The position numbers were made by a program, and so were the translations under genes. 64,000 bases of DNA from Polynucleobacter acidiphobus (lineage in GTDB: Bacteria > Pseudomonadota > Gammaproteobacteria > Burkholderiales > Burkholderiaceae): contig NZ_CP023277.1 of NCBI RefSeq assembly GCF_003065385.1, forward strand, positions 1,644,889 to 1,708,888, in the 5' to 3' direction. Under the pieces are notes generated by a model. That model did not search any database and was not told where the DNA came from. It worked only from the letters and a program-made list of their open reading frames with translations. This document shows, piece after piece, positions 45,428 to 56,683 of this stretch (position 1 is the first letter of the stretch; every line of letters starts with the position of its first letter).

Positions 45428-45882
45428 GATGCCAGCTTAGAGGGATCGCTATAGAACTGCAAAATGGCATCCCGATTGGTATGAGAAAAACACTTTTGTG
45501 CAGCCTCTTGATACGGCAACCAAACATACTGTAGATGCTCCCGAGGCGCTAACCGAATCGCAGTATTTGTGGGAACCTCCAGAGCAAACCAGTACTCGGT
45601 ATTGCGCTCTACCCCCGGGGGGTAGCGATGACGCCACCCTGGATAAATCTCATACTGCACAGCGCGATGAAGATTTTGTAGGGAGCCTAAAGGCAAGGCT
45701 TGGACGTCGATACCTGTCTCTTCGGCCACCTCTCGAATTGCAGTGCTTTCGAGTGGCTCATCGATAAAATTAAGACTACCAGTGACCGATTGCCAAAATC
45801 CTGGCCGATCTGCTCGCTCGAGTAAGAGAACTTCCCGATTTCTGTTATGAATAAGGACTAAAACTGAAATCGGGATTTTCAA
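45424..45882 (-). CDS. nudB: Dihydroneopterin triphosphate pyrophosphatase (Nudix)
   Basis: Starting at TTG 45882 the protein is 152 residues, KIPISVLVLIHN... aligning with the start of NudB. The Nudix box is GSLNFIDEPLESTAIREVAEETGID (GX5EX7REVXEEXG), preceded by FWQSVTG, a NudB mark. It makes dihydroneopterin monophosphate in folate synthesis. The longer frame to 45942 would lie within aspS and is not conserved; the TTG lies 1 bp after the aspS stop. Confidence 0.88.
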   Translation of the reverse strand: MKIPISVLVLIHNRNREVLLLERADRPGFWQSVTGSLNFIDEPLESTAIREVAEETGIDVQALPLGSLQNLHRAVQYEIYPGWRHRYPPGVERNTEYWFALEVPTNTAIRLAPREHLQYVWLPYQEAAQKCFSHTNRDAILQFYSDPSKLAS

Positions 45883-45883
45883 A

Positions 45884-47683
45884 TCAACCCACCGGATTGG
45901 TATTGCGTAAGCGGATATGCAGTTCACGCAATTGACGCTCATCGACAGGACTTGGGGCTTGCGTTAACAAGCATTGTGCGCGCTGAGTCTTGGGGAAGGC
46001 AATCACATCGCGGATTGATTCCGCCCCCGTCATCATGGTCACAATACGATCCAATCCAAATGCAATTCCTCCGTGGGGAGGAGCGCCGTATTGCAAAGCA
46101 TCCAATAAGAAACCAAATTTTGCTTTTGCTTCGTCCGGACCAATCTTCAGGGCACGAAACACCTGACTTTGGACAGCCTCTTGATGAATACGTACCGATC
46201 CCCCACCGATCTCGCTACCATTCAATACCATGTCATAGGCTTTTGCCAGGCATTTGCCGGGATCGGTTTCCAACAGCTTCAGATGTTCATCTTTGGGGCT
46301 GGTGAAGGGATGATGACAGGCAACCCAACGGGCATCATCTTCATCGTAATCAAACATGGGGAAATCAACCACCCATAATGGCTTCCAGCCTTCCGTAAAG
46401 AGACCGTGTTTCTTACCCCAATCCGAATGACCGATCCGCAGGCGGAGATTTCCAATCGCATCATTCACGACCTTGGTTTTATCCGCACCAAAGAAAATCA
46501 GGTCGCCATCTTTTGCTTTGGTTCTCTCTAATATTCCGGCAATTGCAGCATCGTGTAGATTTTTTACAATCGGCGACTGCAATCCATTGCGTCCCTCTGC
46601 AACTGAATTGACCTTAATCCATGCCAAGCCCTTAGCGCCATAGATGGCTACAAATTGCGTGTAATCATCGATTTCGCTACGGCTGATTTCCGCTCCACCA
46701 GGAACACATAAGGCCACAACCCGACCACCTTCTTGATTGGCGGGTCCCGAAAATACTTTGAAATCCACATCACGCATCAGGTCGGTTAACTCGGTAAATT
46801 CCATCGCAACCCGTAAATCGGGTTTATCGGAACCATAGCGCGCCATCCCTTCTGAATACGGCATGATTGGGAATGGATTGGGCAGCTCCACCTTCATCAC
46901 GGTTTTGAAAATATGTCGCATCATATTTTCAAAGAGAGAGCGGATCTCAAGCTCATCTAAGAATGCGGTTTCACAATCAATTTGCGTAAATTCAGGTTGG
47001 CGATCAGCGCGCAAATCTTCATCACGAAAGCATTTTGTAATTTGGTAATAGCGATCAAAGCCAGCCACCATTAATAATTGCTTAAATAATTGGGGCGATT
47101 GGGGCAAAGCAAAGAATTGACCGTCGTGGACGCGTGACGGCACCAGATAATCGCGCGCTCCCTCTGGAGTACTTTTGGTGAGCATTGGCGTTTCAATGTC
47201 AATAAATCCGGCTGCATCTAAATAACGTCTTGTTTCCATAGCAACCTGATAACGCAAACGCAAATTCTTTTGCATTTGCGGACGACGTAAATCCAAGACC
47301 CGATGGGTCAAGCGCGTCGTTTCAGAGAGGTTGTCATCATCAAGCTGAAATGGTGGGGTTACCGATGCATTTAATACATGCAGGTCGTGGCACAGAACCT
47401 CAACCTTACCGCTCACTAAGTCTGGGTTCTCGGTTCCAGCGGGTCTTGCGCGAACCAAGCCTTTAATTTGAATACAGTATTCGTTACGAACCTCTTCGGC
47501 CTGTTTAAACATATCGGGGCGGTCTGGGTCACAAACCACTTGCACAAAACCCTCTCGATCACGTAGGTCAATAAAAATGACACCGCCATGATCGCGCCGG
47601 CGATTGACCCAGCCAGCGAGAGTAATTTCTTGACCAATTAAAGAATCAGTAACCTGACCACAGGTATGACTGCGCATCGACAT
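45884..47683 (-). CDS. aspS: Aspartyl-tRNA synthetase
   Basis: The 599-residue class II enzyme has an N-terminal OB-fold anticodon domain, motif 2 [18 protein letters not shown], the bacterial insertion (GAD) domain, and motif 3 [13 protein letters not shown]. Whether it is discriminating or also charges tRNA-Asn cannot be told by eye. It lies between the DUF502 gene and nudB. Confidence 0.97.
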   Translation of the reverse strand: MSMRSHTCGQVTDSLIGQEITLAGWVNRRRDHGGVIFIDLRDREGFVQVVCDPDRPDMFKQAEEVRNEYCIQIKGLVRARPAGTENPDLVSGKVEVLCHDLHVLNASVTPPFQLDDDNLSETTRLTHRVLDLRRPQMQKNLRLRYQVAMETRRYLDAAGFIDIETPMLTKSTPEGARDYLVPSRVHDGQFFALPQSPQLFKQLLMVAGFDRYYQITKCFRDEDLRADRQPEFTQIDCETAFLDELEIRSLFENMMRHIFKTVMKVELPNPFPIMPYSEGMARYGSDKPDLRVAMEFTELTDLMRDVDFKVFSGPANQEGGRVVALCVPGGAEISRSEIDDYTQFVAIYGAKGLAWIKVNSVAEGRNGLQSPIVKNLHDAAIAGILERTKAKDGDLIFFGADKTKVVNDAIGNLRLRIGHSDWGKKHGLFTEGWKPLWVVDFPMFDYDEDDARWVACHHPFTSPKDEHLKLLETDPGKCLAKAYDMVLNGSEIGGGSVRIHQEAVQSQVFRALKIGPDEAKAKFGFLLDALQYGAPPHGGIAFGLDRIVTMMTGAESIRDVIAFPKTQRAQCLLTQAPSPVDERQLRELHIRLRNTNPVG

Positions 47684-47691
47684 ATGTATTC

Positions 47692-48336
47692 CTAATGAGG
47701 TTGATTGGGGGTCTTGGGTTGAGCGATTCGAGGTGCCACCGAACCCATCGACACAATATGCTTAAGCGCTTCTTGAACGCTCATATCCAGCTCGATCACA
47801 TTGGCGCGCGGCACAATCATAAAAAAACCAGAGGTTGGATTCGGTGTGGTGGGCAAAAATACATTGACATATTCACCGCCCAACTTATTGTTCACTTCAG
47901 GCGCTGCAGTGCCCGTTTGAAAAGCAATTACCCATGACTCAAGATGCGGATAACGAATCAACAGGGCTTTGCGAAATGCTTGGTTGTTTCCAGAAAATAA
48001 TGTGGAGGAAACCTGTTTCACACTCGAATAAATGGAGCGCACGATTGGGATGCGGGTCACGGTTCGGTCCCAAAGCTTGAGCCACCACTGGCCTGCAAAA
48101 TTAATAGCGAGAAAGCCCGTAAATCCAATCACCGCCAACACGATCAGAATCCCAAGTCCTGGGATTTCACGGAAATGCCGCAGCTCCCCAGAGAACTGAC
48201 CAGGCGAAACCGTAATGATGGCCGACATTACCCAGCCGAAAATTTGATCGATGACACCCAGCCCCCAGGTGATCACCCAAATCGTGACCGCCATCGGTAT
48301 CCAAACCAAAATGCCAGCAATAAAGTATTTTTTCAT
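47692..48336 (-). CDS. DUF502-family membrane protein
   Basis: The 214-residue protein starts [22 protein letters not shown], has a second membrane helix at about 60-82 and the conserved [15 protein letters not shown] and [27 protein letters not shown] of DUF502. Function unknown. Upstream of aspS, as in many betaproteobacteria, though the FmdB-type zinc ribbon gene often found before it is missing. Confidence 0.88.
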   Translation of the reverse strand: MKKYFIAGILVWIPMAVTIWVITWGLGVIDQIFGWVMSAIITVSPGQFSGELRHFREIPGLGILIVLAVIGFTGFLAINFAGQWWLKLWDRTVTRIPIVRSIYSSVKQVSSTLFSGNNQAFRKALLIRYPHLESWVIAFQTGTAAPEVNNKLGGEYVNVFLPTTPNPTSGFFMIVPRANVIELDMSVQEALKHIVSMGSVAPRIAQPKTPNQPH

Positions 48337-48395
48337 GAGAATTTGTGCCTAACCCGCTATTTTAGCGAGTTAAGGCCAATTCAGGCGAATTAGAC

Positions 48396-49979
48396 CTAAA
48401 TCGAATGGATTCGGACCAAAACCAAAAGAGCGCCCACCAAGAATCCACTGAGGAATAAAGCGACTCCAAGCCATTGGCGCCGTTTGCGTCGCTCATCGAT
48501 TAACAGCTGTTTTAGCAAATCAAACTCCGGCCGCTGCTCTTTACGATGAACCTGTTCTAGGTTTTCAGCAATGAGACGTGGCAGGGTCGGCAATATCTTT
48601 GCCCAGTTGGGCGCCTCTTTCTTTAGTCCATCAATCAGACCTCTCAAACCAAGCTGCTGACTAACCCAACGCTCCAAAATAGGTTTAGCTGTTTTCCAAA
48701 GATCGAGGTCAGGATCCAATTGACGACCTAAGCCCTCCACATTCAAGAGGGTCTTTTGCAATAAAGTGAGTTGCGGCTGAATTTCAACCTTAAAGCGACG
48801 TGATGTTTGAAAGAGTCGCATCAACACAATACCCAAGGAAATATCTTTGAGCGGTCGATCAAAATAGGGTTCGCAAACGGTGCGAACCGCCCCCTCCAAC
48901 TCTTCTAAACGGGTATTGGCGGGAACCCAACCGGATTCAATGTGTAACTCGGCAACGCGCCGGTAATCACGATTAAAGAATGCCAAGAAATTCTGAGCCA
49001 AATAATTCTTATCAAACTCGCTCAAATTTCCAACAATCCCAAAGTCGAGAGAAATATATCGGCCGAAGGTGTTGGAGTCCAAACTGACTAAGATATTTCC
49101 TGGGTGCATGTCCGCATGGAAGAAGCCATACTCAAATACTTGAGTAAAAAAGATCTCAACGCCATCAATAGCAAGTTTCTTAAAATCAACTCCTGCGGCG
49201 CGCAGCTCATGCGTTTTCCCAATCGAAACACCATACATCCGCTCCATCACAATCACATTGGTGTGGCATAGATCCCAAATCATTTCAGGAATCATGAGTT
49301 TGTCGGAGTCTGCAAAATTGCGGCGCAATTGGCTCGCATTCGCCGCTTCGCGCATCAGATCAAGTTCATCGTGCAAATAAGTATCAAATTCAGCAACCAC
49401 CTCTCGTGGCTTGAGTCGTCGACCATCTTCAGAGACTTTCTCGACAATACGTGCCAAGTCATGCATTAAAGCCAAGTCGCTCTCAATCACCGGCAAAATG
49501 CCAGGGCGTAATACTTTGATGGCGATCTCTTTATTGGCCCACTCGGGATGTGTCTCGTTGCCCCGCAAGACTCCAAAATGAACCTGTGCCACCGATGCGC
49601 TCGCCACGGGTGTTGCATCAAACGATGAAAAAATCACCTCGATCGGGTGCCCCAACGCTTTTTCAATAATTGCTTTGGATTGCTCATTAGAAAAAGGTGG
49701 GACGCGATCTTGCAGCTTTGCAAGTTCATTAGACACATCATCGGGCAATAAATCCCTGCGGGTCGATAGGACCTGACCAAATTTGACAAAAATTGGGCCA
49801 AGCGCCTCAAGCGCTAAGCGAATCCGCTCGCCACGAGGTAGCTGACTTGGGGAGGTTGATGCAATCAGTTCAAGAAAGAACCGGCGCACACCGGGTCTCA
49901 AATTATCGCGAATCAGCCCAAATAAATTAAAGCGCCAAGCCGTATAGAAAATGATGCTTAGGCGAACAATACGACTCAC
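48396..49979 (-). CDS. ubiB: Ubiquinone biosynthesis kinase-like protein UbiB
   Basis: The 527-residue ADCK/ABC1 protein has the KxGQ motif ([11 protein letters not shown]), AQVHFG, the Mg-binding MHPGNILVS and SLDFGIVG, and two C-terminal membrane helices ending near [23 protein letters not shown]. It is an ATPase needed for coenzyme Q synthesis. It starts 2 bp after ubiJ. Confidence 0.95.
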   Translation of the reverse strand: MSRIVRLSIIFYTAWRFNLFGLIRDNLRPGVRRFFLELIASTSPSQLPRGERIRLALEALGPIFVKFGQVLSTRRDLLPDDVSNELAKLQDRVPPFSNEQSKAIIEKALGHPIEVIFSSFDATPVASASVAQVHFGVLRGNETHPEWANKEIAIKVLRPGILPVIESDLALMHDLARIVEKVSEDGRRLKPREVVAEFDTYLHDELDLMREAANASQLRRNFADSDKLMIPEMIWDLCHTNVIVMERMYGVSIGKTHELRAAGVDFKKLAIDGVEIFFTQVFEYGFFHADMHPGNILVSLDSNTFGRYISLDFGIVGNLSEFDKNYLAQNFLAFFNRDYRRVAELHIESGWVPANTRLEELEGAVRTVCEPYFDRPLKDISLGIVLMRLFQTSRRFKVEIQPQLTLLQKTLLNVEGLGRQLDPDLDLWKTAKPILERWVSQQLGLRGLIDGLKKEAPNWAKILPTLPRLIAENLEQVHRKEQRPEFDLLKQLLIDERRKRRQWLGVALFLSGFLVGALLVLVRIHSI

Positions 49980-49981
49980 AA

Positions 49982-50593
49982 TTAATCCCGACTTTTTTGT
50001 AAAAAGGAAATTCGTTTTTCAAGGCGCTCAACCGCATCACGAACTGCCTGAATCTGCATTTTATGAGAAACAAAATCGCGTTGATGTAATAAGACTTTTT
50101 TTTCCTCACTTAGGTACTCGACCATATTTCCTTGCAAATCAAGAATTGCTTTCTCTGTCGCTTGAGCAAAACGCTTGGCTTGTTTACAAATAAAATGCGC
50201 AGGTGCATCACCAATCATTTTGGCTAAATCCTCTTCATACTCCCAACGCAATTGGTTTGATAGCTTAGCGATCAATTGAGCCAATTGGGCATCACCCGTT
50301 ATTTTGACGGCTCTCATCGCCCGGTCTTTGATGGTCCCTTGAGGGGCACTAAGCGCTAAAAAGCTATTAGCATCGACTTCTAAAACCAAATCAGGATGCG
50401 GATGCACCTCAGACAAAAGAGCAATGAAGGAATTATCTTGAATTTGCCATTGCATCGAGCCAATTGGCAAAATCAACTCGATCACCCGCCCTTGATGATT
50501 ACTCAAATCACGCAAAGCCCATTCCTCACGCTCAAGGACATGATTTATGGCGCGCACCAAGGCCGTTTTTGGCAAATCAAAACGCAGGTTCAT
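49982..50593 (-). CDS. ubiJ: Ubiquinone biosynthesis accessory factor UbiJ (SCP2 domain)
   Basis: From ATG at 50593 ([18 protein letters not shown]) the protein is 203 residues: an N-terminal SCP2-type lipid-binding domain and a C-terminal coiled coil ([17 protein letters not shown]). It helps assemble the soluble Ubi complex with UbiK. The ATG stands 5 nt after the U tract of an intrinsic terminator; the extension to 50611 would lie inside that hairpin. Followed by ubiB. Confidence 0.88.
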   Translation of the reverse strand: MNLRFDLPKTALVRAINHVLEREEWALRDLSNHQGRVIELILPIGSMQWQIQDNSFIALLSEVHPHPDLVLEVDANSFLALSAPQGTIKDRAMRAVKITGDAQLAQLIAKLSNQLRWEYEEDLAKMIGDAPAHFICKQAKRFAQATEKAILDLQGNMVEYLSEEKKVLLHQRDFVSHKMQIQAVRDAVERLEKRISFLQKSRD

Positions 50594-50598
50594 AGTGT

Positions 50599-50623
50599 AA
50601 AAAACCCGCACAAGGCGGGTTTT
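50599..50623 (-). terminator. Intrinsic terminator between the Tim44-like gene and ubiJ
   Basis: AAAACCCGC (50601-50609) and GCGGGTTTT (50615-50623) form a 9-bp stem with a 5-nt loop; on the minus strand the U tract has six Us. It lies 22 bp after the Tim44-like stop and ends 5 bp before the ubiJ ATG, so ubiJ-ubiB would need readthrough or another promoter. Confidence 0.8.
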
Positions 50624-50645
50624 CCGGTGGGGGAAAGGTTTAAGC

Positions 50646-51575
50646 TTAAACCAATTGCTGAATACCAGCTAGAACCCAGCCTCCGGGGCCGTTGACAGGC
50701 TTGGATAGATTCCAAACTTCCCTAAATGGTTCAGCGGGTCCATCTGCCTGCTCCCGAATCATGCCTGTGAACTCAACGCTACACAGGTAGGTATTCGCAT
50801 CGGTCTCAACGCCCAAGAGTTCAGCGTTTAGCGTAACCACATCGGTATGATTTGTACCTTCAGCGCGGCCCTGCAGATCGCGTTGCAAGCTGGCAAACAT
50901 TTCGGGGGTTGTAAATTCACGCAATGCCTCAAGGTCGCCAGCATCCCAAGCCTTTTGCAAACGCGTGAAGTAGTGTTTTGCATTAGCCAAAAATGCAATT
51001 TGATCAAAGCCTTCAGGCAGTTGATAAGCAGGAGCCTCATCAAGCATTGGAATTGGTGATCCAAATCCAGTATTCACTGGATGACTAGGCGTAAATGCGG
51101 GTTCTTGCCTTGCGCTTCTTTGCATTCCATTAGAGGCAGGCACTGGGCTTGGCATATTTTTGGCACTGGCTGGCATGAAGCGACGCAATACGAATAGCAA
51201 TGCAAAACCAACTAAGACGGCCAATAAGAGTCCTGTCAAAAATGAAGCAGCAGCTTCACCTAAACCAAAATGCGAAAGTAGGTAAGCAATTCCAAGACCT
51301 GCCGCAAGACCGCCCAACATCCCACCTAAGCCAGAACGCTTCGCTGCAGCGGCTGGGGCAGCAGCTTGAGCAGGTGCCGCAGCAGGTTGTTGAGCTTGCT
51401 GTGCTGGTTTTTGCTGGGCCGGAGGTTGTGCTTGTTTTTGCTTAGGTGCGTTGGCTGAGCGGCCGATACTCGATCCACCACCCAAACGCTTTGCATCAAC
51501 AACAGCAACATGCCCAACCGATAGGAATGCAAAGGACAGTGCAAAAACACTGGCTTTTAAATAAGTACTTTTCAT
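50646..51575 (-). CDS. Tim44-like domain membrane protein
   Basis: From ATG at 51575, with AGGAG upstream, the protein is 309 residues: a signal/anchor segment ending VVDAKRLGGGSSIG, an alanine/glutamine/proline-rich low-complexity stretch, a glycine-rich segment and membrane helix at about 88-130, then a Tim44-like domain at about 185-309 (AFLANAKHYFTRLQKAWDAGDLEALREFTTPEMF). Bacterial members are cell-envelope proteins of unknown function. Between ubiE and ubiJ on the same strand. Confidence 0.85.
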   Translation of the reverse strand: MKSTYLKASVFALSFAFLSVGHVAVVDAKRLGGGSSIGRSANAPKQKQAQPPAQQKPAQQAQQPAAAPAQAAAPAAAAKRSGLGGMLGGLAAGLGIAYLLSHFGLGEAAASFLTGLLLAVLVGFALLFVLRRFMPASAKNMPSPVPASNGMQRSARQEPAFTPSHPVNTGFGSPIPMLDEAPAYQLPEGFDQIAFLANAKHYFTRLQKAWDAGDLEALREFTTPEMFASLQRDLQGRAEGTNHTDVVTLNAELLGVETDANTYLCSVEFTGMIREQADGPAEPFREVWNLSKPVNGPGGWVLAGIQQLV

Positions 51576-51625
51576 TGAATCAGTCTCCTGTCTGCGATCT
51601 GTAAGCACTACTTTACAGTGAATAA

Positions 51626-52369
51626 CTAATATTTAATACCAAGATGCAAAGCAACGATACCCCCAGTCATCCTATGGGTATGGACCTCATCAAATCCGGC
51701 CGCCTCCATCATGACTTTGAGGGTTTGTGCGTCTGGATGCATCCGAATCGATTCTGCTAAGTATTGGTAGCTAGCGGCATCTTTGGCCACCTTATCACCG
51801 AGCCATGGCAATACCTTAAAGGAATACAGGTCATACATTGGGGCTATTAGTGGGTCTGGCTTGGAAAACTCCAAAATCAGAACCTTACCCCCAGGTCGAA
51901 TCACCCTCGCCATTTCTGCCAAGGCGAGTTCTTTATGCGTCATATTCCGCAGACCAAATGCAACGCTCACCACATCAAAATAGTGATTTGGGAAGGGGAT
52001 CTGTTCAGCATCAAACTGAATGCATGGGATTGCAAGACCGCGATCCAAAAGTCGATCTCGACCTACCGATAGCATGGATGCGTTGATATCGCTTAACCAG
52101 ACCTCAGCCTCGGGATGAATGCCCCACTGCGCGGACTGCGCAAAGGCGTAAGCGAGGTCACCAGTTCCACCGGCAATATCAAGCACCCGGTCGCCGGGCT
52201 TAACGTTCGCTTGGGCTAAGGTAAATTTTTTCCAGAGCCGATGCAAACCGGCTGACATCAGATCATTCATGATGTCGTACTTCGCCGCTACTGAATGAAA
52301 GACCTCGGCAACTTTCTCGGCCTTTTGAGATTCATCAACGCTTTGATATCCAAAATGGGTTTTTGACAT
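51626..52369 (-). CDS. ubiE: Demethylmenaquinol/2-polyprenyl-6-methoxy-benzoquinol methyltransferase
   Basis: From ATG at 52369 ([24 protein letters not shown]) the protein is 247 residues with class I SAM-binding [16 protein letters not shown] and the UbiE signatures [19 protein letters not shown] and [13 protein letters not shown]. It makes the C2 methylation in ubiquinone synthesis. It starts 2 bp after the DUF971 gene. Confidence 0.96.
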   Translation of the reverse strand: MSKTHFGYQSVDESQKAEKVAEVFHSVAAKYDIMNDLMSAGLHRLWKKFTLAQANVKPGDRVLDIAGGTGDLAYAFAQSAQWGIHPEAEVWLSDINASMLSVGRDRLLDRGLAIPCIQFDAEQIPFPNHYFDVVSVAFGLRNMTHKELALAEMARVIRPGGKVLILEFSKPDPLIAPMYDLYSFKVLPWLGDKVAKDAASYQYLAESIRMHPDAQTLKVMMEAAGFDEVHTHRMTGGIVALHLGIKY

Positions 52370-52371
52370 AT

Positions 52372-52755
52372 CTAGTGCCCACAACCATGGGATTTATTTA
52401 CCATGGCAGCATCACGATCAACACCGGCGAGTTTGCAGCGTTCAAGATACTCATTCCACAAAGACTCTTGGTTTTCACATAACTCATACAAATAGTCCCA
52501 TGAATAAAGACCTGAGTCATGACCATCTGAAAAGGTTGGCTTAATTGCGTAATGACCAACTGGCTCAATGTTTACGATAGCAACGTCTCGCTTGCCGGTT
52601 TGCAAGACCTCTTGCCCCGGTCCATGACCACGCACTTCAGCTGAGGGTGAGTAGACACGTAAAAACTCAAAAGGCAAACGATAGCTCTTGCCTTGCTCGT
52701 ATTGAAGCTCGAGAACCTTTGAGTTCTCATGCACGATTAAATTGCTTGGAATCAT
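52372..52755 (-). CDS. DUF971 (gamma-butyrobetaine hydroxylase-like N-terminal domain) protein
   Basis: The 127-residue protein matches DUF971/GBBH-like_N proteins: [40 protein letters not shown]... and [17 protein letters not shown]. Function unknown; a cysteine-histidine rich end (HGCGH) could bind metal. It shares a TAATG junction with the oxidoreductase gene before it and precedes ubiE, an order seen in many betaproteobacteria. Confidence 0.88.
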   Translation of the reverse strand: MIPSNLIVHENSKVLELQYEQGKSYRLPFEFLRVYSPSAEVRGHGPGQEVLQTGKRDVAIVNIEPVGHYAIKPTFSDGHDSGLYSWDYLYELCENQESLWNEYLERCKLAGVDRDAAMVNKSHGCGH

Positions 52756-55700
52756 TACACCAATACCCTTTCAATTCCGCCTTGGTTGGCCTTGCTTACG
52801 TAGCTTTCAAGCCAATTGTCACCCAACAAATGCTTGGCCATTTCAACCACAATGTAATCTGCTTTGGTATCGCTATCGCTATCAAAACGCGATAAACCTT
52901 GTAAACAGGATGGGCAACTAGTTAATACTTTAACCTCACCCGTAAAGTCTTTTCTTAAATCGGTCGCACCCTTTTCCATTTCAATTTGCTTGCGATAACG
53001 CACTTGAGTTGAAATATCTGGTCGAGTAATCGCCAGCGTACCGGACTCACCACAGCAACGCTCGTTCTTCACAATCGCTGTGCCATCCTCAAGTCCAATG
53101 AGCTCATTGACTGTCTTCAACGGATCCTGAAGCTTCATAGGGGTGTGGCATGGATCGTGGTACATGTATCGAACTCCCTCAACACCCTCAAGTTTGAGCC
53201 CTTTCTCGAGCAAGTACTCATGAATATCAATGATTCGACAACCTGGGAAGATTTGATCAAACTGATAGCCCGCTAGTTGATCGTAACAAGTGCCACAGGA
53301 AACCACGACCGTTTTGATATCGAGATAGTTCAAGGTATTGGCAACCCGATGAAACAACACCCGGTTATCCGTAATCATCTTCTCAGCTTTATCAAAGTCG
53401 CCATTTCCCTTTTGCGGATAACCGCAGCATAAATATCCGGGGGGTAGTACCGTTTGCACACCAGCATGCCAAAGCATTGCCTGGGTCGCCAGTCCCACTT
53501 GTGAAAATAGTCGTTCCGAGCCGCATCCTGGGAAATAGAAAACAGCTTCCGAATCAACGCTCGTCTCTAAAGGATTACGAATGATCGGCACGTAGTCTGC
53601 ATTCTCAATATCCAAAAGTGCGCGGGCGGTCTTTTTGGGTAAGTTGCCGGGCATCTTCTTATTCACAAAATAAATGACCTGCTCTTTCAAAGCAGGCTTA
53701 CCAACCGTCGCGGGTGGGGATTGCGTCTGTTTAACAGCCCATTTTTTGAGTAACTGATGGGCAAATCGCTGTAAGCCATAACCCCACTCAATCATCACTT
53801 TGCGACTCATCCGGATAGTTTCTGGATTGGTTGCATTGAGAAACAGCATCGAGGCACTAGTACCCGGGTTAAAGCGGCGCTGCCCCATCTTGCGCAATAG
53901 ATTGCGCATGTTCATGGTGACATCACCAAAATCGATTTTGACGGGGCAGGGCGTATGGCACTTATGACAAACCGTACAGTGCGCAGCAACATCATCAAAC
54001 ATTTCCCAATGCCGAATCGATACCCCGCGGCGGGTTTGCTCTTCATATAAAAATGCTTCGATTAGCAATGAGGTGGCAAGAATTTTGTCTCTGGGGCTAT
54101 ATAACAAATTTGCCCGAGGAACATGAGTTGCACAGACTGGCTTGCACTTTCCGCACCGCAAACAATCTTTTACGCTATCGGCAATTGCTCCGATATCGCT
54201 TTGTTGCATGATGATCGATTCGTGACCCATGAGTCCAAAGCTTGGGGTGTATGCCATTTGCAAATTGGCATTAGGCATCAGCTTGCCCTTATTAAAGTGA
54301 CCGTTTGGATCCACTCGATTTTTATAGGAACGAAATTCCCTTAGCTCCTCATCGGTGAGGTACTCTAATTTTGTAATACCAATGCCATGCTCACCCGAAA
54401 TCACACCATCTAAGGAGCGCGCTAAAACCATAATGCGATCAACCGCACGATGCGCATCTTGCAACATCTCATAATCGTCCGAATTCACTGGAATATTGGT
54501 GTGAACATTGCCATCCCCGGCGTGCATATGTAAGGCAACGAATACGCGTTTACGCAATATCTTCTGATGAATTGATTTAATTTCTTTCAGTACCAAATCA
54601 AACGTGGAACCGCCAAAGATGACTTGCAGCGGAGCTAGCAACTCCCTCTTCCAAGAGGCGCGCAGGGTTCCATCTTGTAACTGTGGGAAAAACTGATCAA
54701 TTTTCTCCAACCACTCCGTCCAAAGGATCCTTACTTCACTCAGGAGTGCCTGGGCCTGAATGACGCGATCGCCCACCATTTCCGCTCGTGAAATATCCTC
54801 AATTTCCTCATTCGCACGAATCGGGAGCGTCGCTTGATTGATATATTGCTCGAGGGCATCGAGTAACTGAATTTTATTTTTAAGCGATAGCTCGATGTTG
54901 ATTTGATCAATTCCGTCGGTGTACTCGCCCATTCGCTCGAGCGGAATCACCACATCCTCGTTAATCTTGAACGCATTGGTATGCTTTGCAATCGCAGCAG
55001 TTCTTGCTCGATCTAACCAAAACTTCTTACGCGCCTCAGCGCTCACTGCCACAAAGCCTTCGCCCACACGCCGATTAGCCATACGCACTACTTCGCTAGT
55101 CGCGGCAGCAACCGCCTCCTCATCCTCACCAGCGATATCACCGATGAGCACCATCTTGGGCAAACCGTTGCGTTTGGATTTTGTGGAATACCCCACCGCT
55201 TTTAAATAGCGGTCATCGAGGTGCTCTAGTCCAGCTAAAAGGGGTCCACCCTTTTTACTTAAATCATCCAAATACGCTTTGATCTCAACAATACTGGGAA
55301 TGGCTTCACGTGCTTGGCCGAAAAACTCCAAACAAACAGTGCGCATATGTTTTGGCATGCGATGCAAAATCCAGGTGGCACTCGTAATCAGACCATCGCA
55401 ACCTTCTTTTTGAATTCCCGGTAAGCCGGATAAAAATTTATCTGTTACATCCTTACCTAAACCTGCTTTCCTAAATTTAGCGCCCTCGATTTCTAAAACC
55501 TCAGAACGTAAAACCTTGGCTTGAGGTGCCGCCTTACCATCCGACCAGATCAAACGAAACCGGGCAATACCTTGATCATGAATCTTGCCAAGATTGTGGT
55601 CAAGCCGCTCAATGTCTAACCAATTTCCATCAGGATCGACCATGCGCCAACTGGCCAGGTTATCCAGTGCGGTTCCCCACAAAACGGCTTTCTTGCCGCC

Positions 55701-56591
55701 TGCGTTCATGGCAATGTTTCCGCCAATGCAACTAGCATCGGCCGAAGTTGGATCGACAGCAAAAACGAGTCCTTGTTTTTCTGCAGCATCCGCTACACGA
55801 CGGGTCACAACACCCGCCCCAGAGAAAATCGTGGGCACCGGAGCACTTAGGCCAGGCAATACAGAATGTACGACCGCTCCAAGATCAATTAACTTCTCCG
55901 TATTAATCACTGCCGACATTGCCACCATTGGAATTGCGCCACCGGTATAACCCGTGCCGCCGCCGCGCGGAACAATGGTGAGTCCCAACTCAATGCAAGC
56001 TCTGACCAAGTTCGGGATTTCTGCTTCGGTGTCTGGCTTGAGAACAACAAATGGATACTCAATTCGCCAATCGGTTGCATCGGTCACGTGCGCAACGCGC
56101 GACATTCCGTCAAATGCGATATTGTCGACATGCGTAAATTTGCTAAATACTCTCTTGGCCTGCTTGCGCAATTGCGAAACGGTTTGAAAGTTATTCGCAA
56201 AGGATTTCACTGCAATGCGAGCGGCTGATAGTAAATCGTTGACCTGCTCAGCAAAATCTCCCGAGATCCTTTTTTCAACTTCACCCAAACGATGCCACAA
56301 GGCTTGAATGAGTGCTTCGCGACGTTTGGGGTTATCTAGTAAATCATCTTGCAAGTAAGGATTGCGCTCGACAACCCAAATATCGCCAAGCACCTCAAAT
56401 AGCATCCTGGCAGAGCGGCCTGTGCGTCGCACACTCCGTAACTGCTCCAAAATTTCCCAAGCCTTGACCCCCAAAAGACGAATAACGATCTCCCGATCGG
56501 AAAATGAGGTGTAGTTATACGGAATCTCACGAAGACGATGGGATTGCGTATCGATCTCAGACAAGCTATCTAAGGAGATAGGTGCGTTCAT
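52755..56591 (-). CDS. Large FAD/Fe-S oxidoreductase with DUF3683 (GlcD-GlcF-like fusion)
   Basis: The 1278-residue protein has, in order, a DUF3683 N-terminus (about 15-160), an FAD_binding_4 domain (about 170-340, [13 protein letters not shown]), a FAD-oxidase C domain (to about 790, with [14 protein letters not shown] and [10 protein letters not shown]), two Fe-S motifs ([11 protein letters not shown] and [12 protein letters not shown]), and two CCG domains ([10 protein letters not shown]...CCGYP and HDPCHTP...CCGESG). The layout is a fusion of glycolate/lactate oxidase-type subunits; it probably oxidises a 2-hydroxy acid and passes electrons to a quinone or carrier. Substrate unknown. Divergent from ilvA. 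Confidence 0.88.
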   Translation of the reverse strand: MNAPISLDSLSEIDTQSHRLREIPYNYTSFSDREIVIRLLGVKAWEILEQLRSVRRTGRSARMLFEVLGDIWVVERNPYLQDDLLDNPKRREALIQALWHRLGEVEKRISGDFAEQVNDLLSAARIAVKSFANNFQTVSQLRKQAKRVFSKFTHVDNIAFDGMSRVAHVTDATDWRIEYPFVVLKPDTEAEIPNLVRACIELGLTIVPRGGGTGYTGGAIPMVAMSAVINTEKLIDLGAVVHSVLPGLSAPVPTIFSGAGVVTRRVADAAEKQGLVFAVDPTSADASCIGGNIAMNAGGKKAVLWGTALDNLASWRMVDPDGNWLDIERLDHNLGKIHDQGIARFRLIWSDGKAAPQAKVLRSEVLEIEGAKFRKAGLGKDVTDKFLSGLPGIQKEGCDGLITSATWILHRMPKHMRTVCLEFFGQAREAIPSIVEIKAYLDDLSKKGGPLLAGLEHLDDRYLKAVGYSTKSKRNGLPKMVLIGDIAGEDEEAVAAATSEVVRMANRRVGEGFVAVSAEARKKFWLDRARTAAIAKHTNAFKINEDVVIPLERMGEYTDGIDQINIELSLKNKIQLLDALEQYINQATLPIRANEEIEDISRAEMVGDRVIQAQALLSEVRILWTEWLEKIDQFFPQLQDGTLRASWKRELLAPLQVIFGGSTFDLVLKEIKSIHQKILRKRVFVALHMHAGDGNVHTNIPVNSDDYEMLQDAHRAVDRIMVLARSLDGVISGEHGIGITKLEYLTDEELREFRSYKNRVDPNGHFNKGKLMPNANLQMAYTPSFGLMGHESIIMQQSDIGAIADSVKDCLRCGKCKPVCATHVPRANLLYSPRDKILATSLLIEAFLYEEQTRRGVSIRHWEMFDDVAAHCTVCHKCHTPCPVKIDFGDVTMNMRNLLRKMGQRRFNPGTSASMLFLNATNPETIRMSRKVMIEWGYGLQRFAHQLLKKWAVKQTQSPPATVGKPALKEQVIYFVNKKMPGNLPKKTARALLDIENADYVPIIRNPLETSVDSEAVFYFPGCGSERLFSQVGLATQAMLWHAGVQTVLPPGYLCCGYPQKGNGDFDKAEKMITDNRVLFHRVANTLNYLDIKTVVVSCGTCYDQLAGYQFDQIFPGCRIIDIHEYLLEKGLKLEGVEGVRYMYHDPCHTPMKLQDPLKTVNELIGLEDGTAIVKNERCCGESGTLAITRPDISTQVRYRKQIEMEKGATDLRKDFTGEVKVLTSCPSCLQGLSRFDSDSDTKADYIVVEMAKHLLGDNWLESYVSKANQGGIERVLV

Positions 56592-56641
56592 GGTGGCCAG
56601 TCGATTAAAGCTCTATTTTAGATGAGCTTGATCATTCCCGT

Positions 56642-56658
56642 TGCCAATCAATTTGGCA
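56642..56658. promoter_or_regulatory. Dyad TGCCAA-N5-TTGGCA upstream of ilvA
   Basis: Perfect 6-bp arms with a 5-bp spacer stand in the 92-bp divergent region between ilvA and the DUF3683 gene, 25 bp before the ilvA start. It resembles a regulator-binding site, but no regulator gene is near and no clear -10 follows. Confidence 0.3.
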
Positions 56659-56683
56659 CAATACTGAATTAATTTAAGGACTT

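Noticed and set aside
48340..48395. Imperfect hairpin between ubiB and the DUF502 gene
   Set aside because: The stem is interrupted by a mismatch and has no U tract on either strand, so it is not listed as a terminator.
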